DNA of 6,539 bases from Prevotella sp. CAG:732. Its GTDB lineage: Bacteria; Bacteroidota; Bacteroidia; Bacteroidales; Bacteroidaceae. Made by a program: the position numbers and the translations under genes. Position 1 is the first letter of the stretch. Every line of letters starts with the position of its first letter. The notes below the pieces were generated by a model, which had not been told where the DNA came from, ran no database searches, and saw only the letters and a program-made list of their open reading frames with translations. The DNA is taken from positions 1-6,539 of the forward strand of contig FR893269.1 in NCBI GenBank assembly GCA_000436035.1, in the 5' to 3' direction. Below, piece by piece: positions 6,371 through 6,539 of this stretch.

Positions 6371-6444
6371 GCTTCAATAGCTCAGTTGGTTAGAGCACCT
6401 GACTGTTAATCAGGGGGTCGTTGGTTCAAGCCCATCTTGAAGCG
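6371..6444 (+). tRNA. tRNA-Asn (anticodon GTT), second copy
   Basis: It is base-for-base identical to the first copy, 122 bases downstream, with a 48-base spacer between them. It has the same G73 discriminator, the same GTT anticodon (6405-6407), the same U-U mismatch in the T stem and no encoded CCA. Identity extends one base upstream and two downstream, then stops. It is probably co-transcribed with the first copy from the promoter at 6177-6208 and ends at the terminator 8 bases downstream. Confidence 0.97.
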
Positions 6445-6452
6445 CAGAAAGC

Positions 6453-6487
6453 AAAGCCTCGCAAGTTTCTTACTTGCGAGGCTTTTT
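6453..6487 (+). terminator. Intrinsic terminator of the tRNA unit
   Basis: AAAGCCTCGCAAGT (6453-6466) and ACTTGCGAGGCTTT (6472-6485) form a perfect 14-bp stem with a TTCTT loop. With the last three stem bases, the 3' side makes a run of five T (6483-6487). The GC-rich centre and T-run are typical of a Rho-independent terminator. On the minus strand the T-run is only three long, so it works mainly rightward. The 52 bases after it hold nothing I can support. Confidence 0.88.
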
Positions 6488-6539
6488 CGTGTTTATATCT
6501 CGCAGGCAAAAAAGGGCTCACCCGATAAATTAGGGGGAA

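Noticed and set aside
6249..6444. tRNA genes as an integration (att) site for a mobile element
   Set aside because: No integrase, no third partial tRNA 3' end and no change in composition is visible. The second copy is a complete, functional-looking gene followed directly by its terminator.

Overview
The window reads as an ordinary chromosomal segment of a Bacteroidales bacterium, most likely Prevotellaceae (Prevotella/Segatella-like). Three things support this: promoters of the Bacteroidota type (TTTG, about 20 bases, TAnnTTTG); an initiation factor IF2 with a long Lys/Asn/Gln-rich N-terminal region; and a NusA without the C-terminal repeats of the Escherichia coli protein. The genus is inferred from overall character, not from a database match.

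Layout. Positions 1-4134, minus strand, hold the conserved cluster rimP-nusA-infB, read from right to left. RimP (ribosome maturation), NusA (transcription elongation and termination) and the first 779 residues of IF2 (translation initiation) are co-directional. There are 3 bases between rimP and nusA and 61 between nusA and infB. infB runs off the left edge, so its C-terminus is missing. A near-perfect Bacteroidota promoter lies at 4197-4228. The short leader after it contains a 12-bp stem-loop just before the rimP ribosome binding site. Positions 4325-5989, minus strand, hold an exported S41-family (C-terminal processing) protease with a signal peptide, a PDZ domain and an intact Ser-Lys-Gln catalytic set. 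It has its own candidate promoters to the right and is probably a separate transcription unit.

Positions 6177-6487, plus strand, form a compact divergent unit: a perfect-match promoter, a leader hairpin, two identical tRNA-Asn(GTT) genes 122 bases apart, and a strong intrinsic terminator. The last 52 bases hold nothing I can support.

The genes join ribosome assembly, transcription elongation, translation initiation and tRNA supply; the protease is a cell-envelope neighbour without an obvious functional link. I see no mobile element, CRISPR array, phage gene or defence system. The points worth a second look are regulatory or structural: the rimP leader hairpin, the duplicated LGKIDL motif and hexanucleotide tract in IF2, and the tRNA leaders that can pair with the 5' end of the tRNA. 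Long plus-strand open frames opposite infB, nusA and the protease are antisense shadows.
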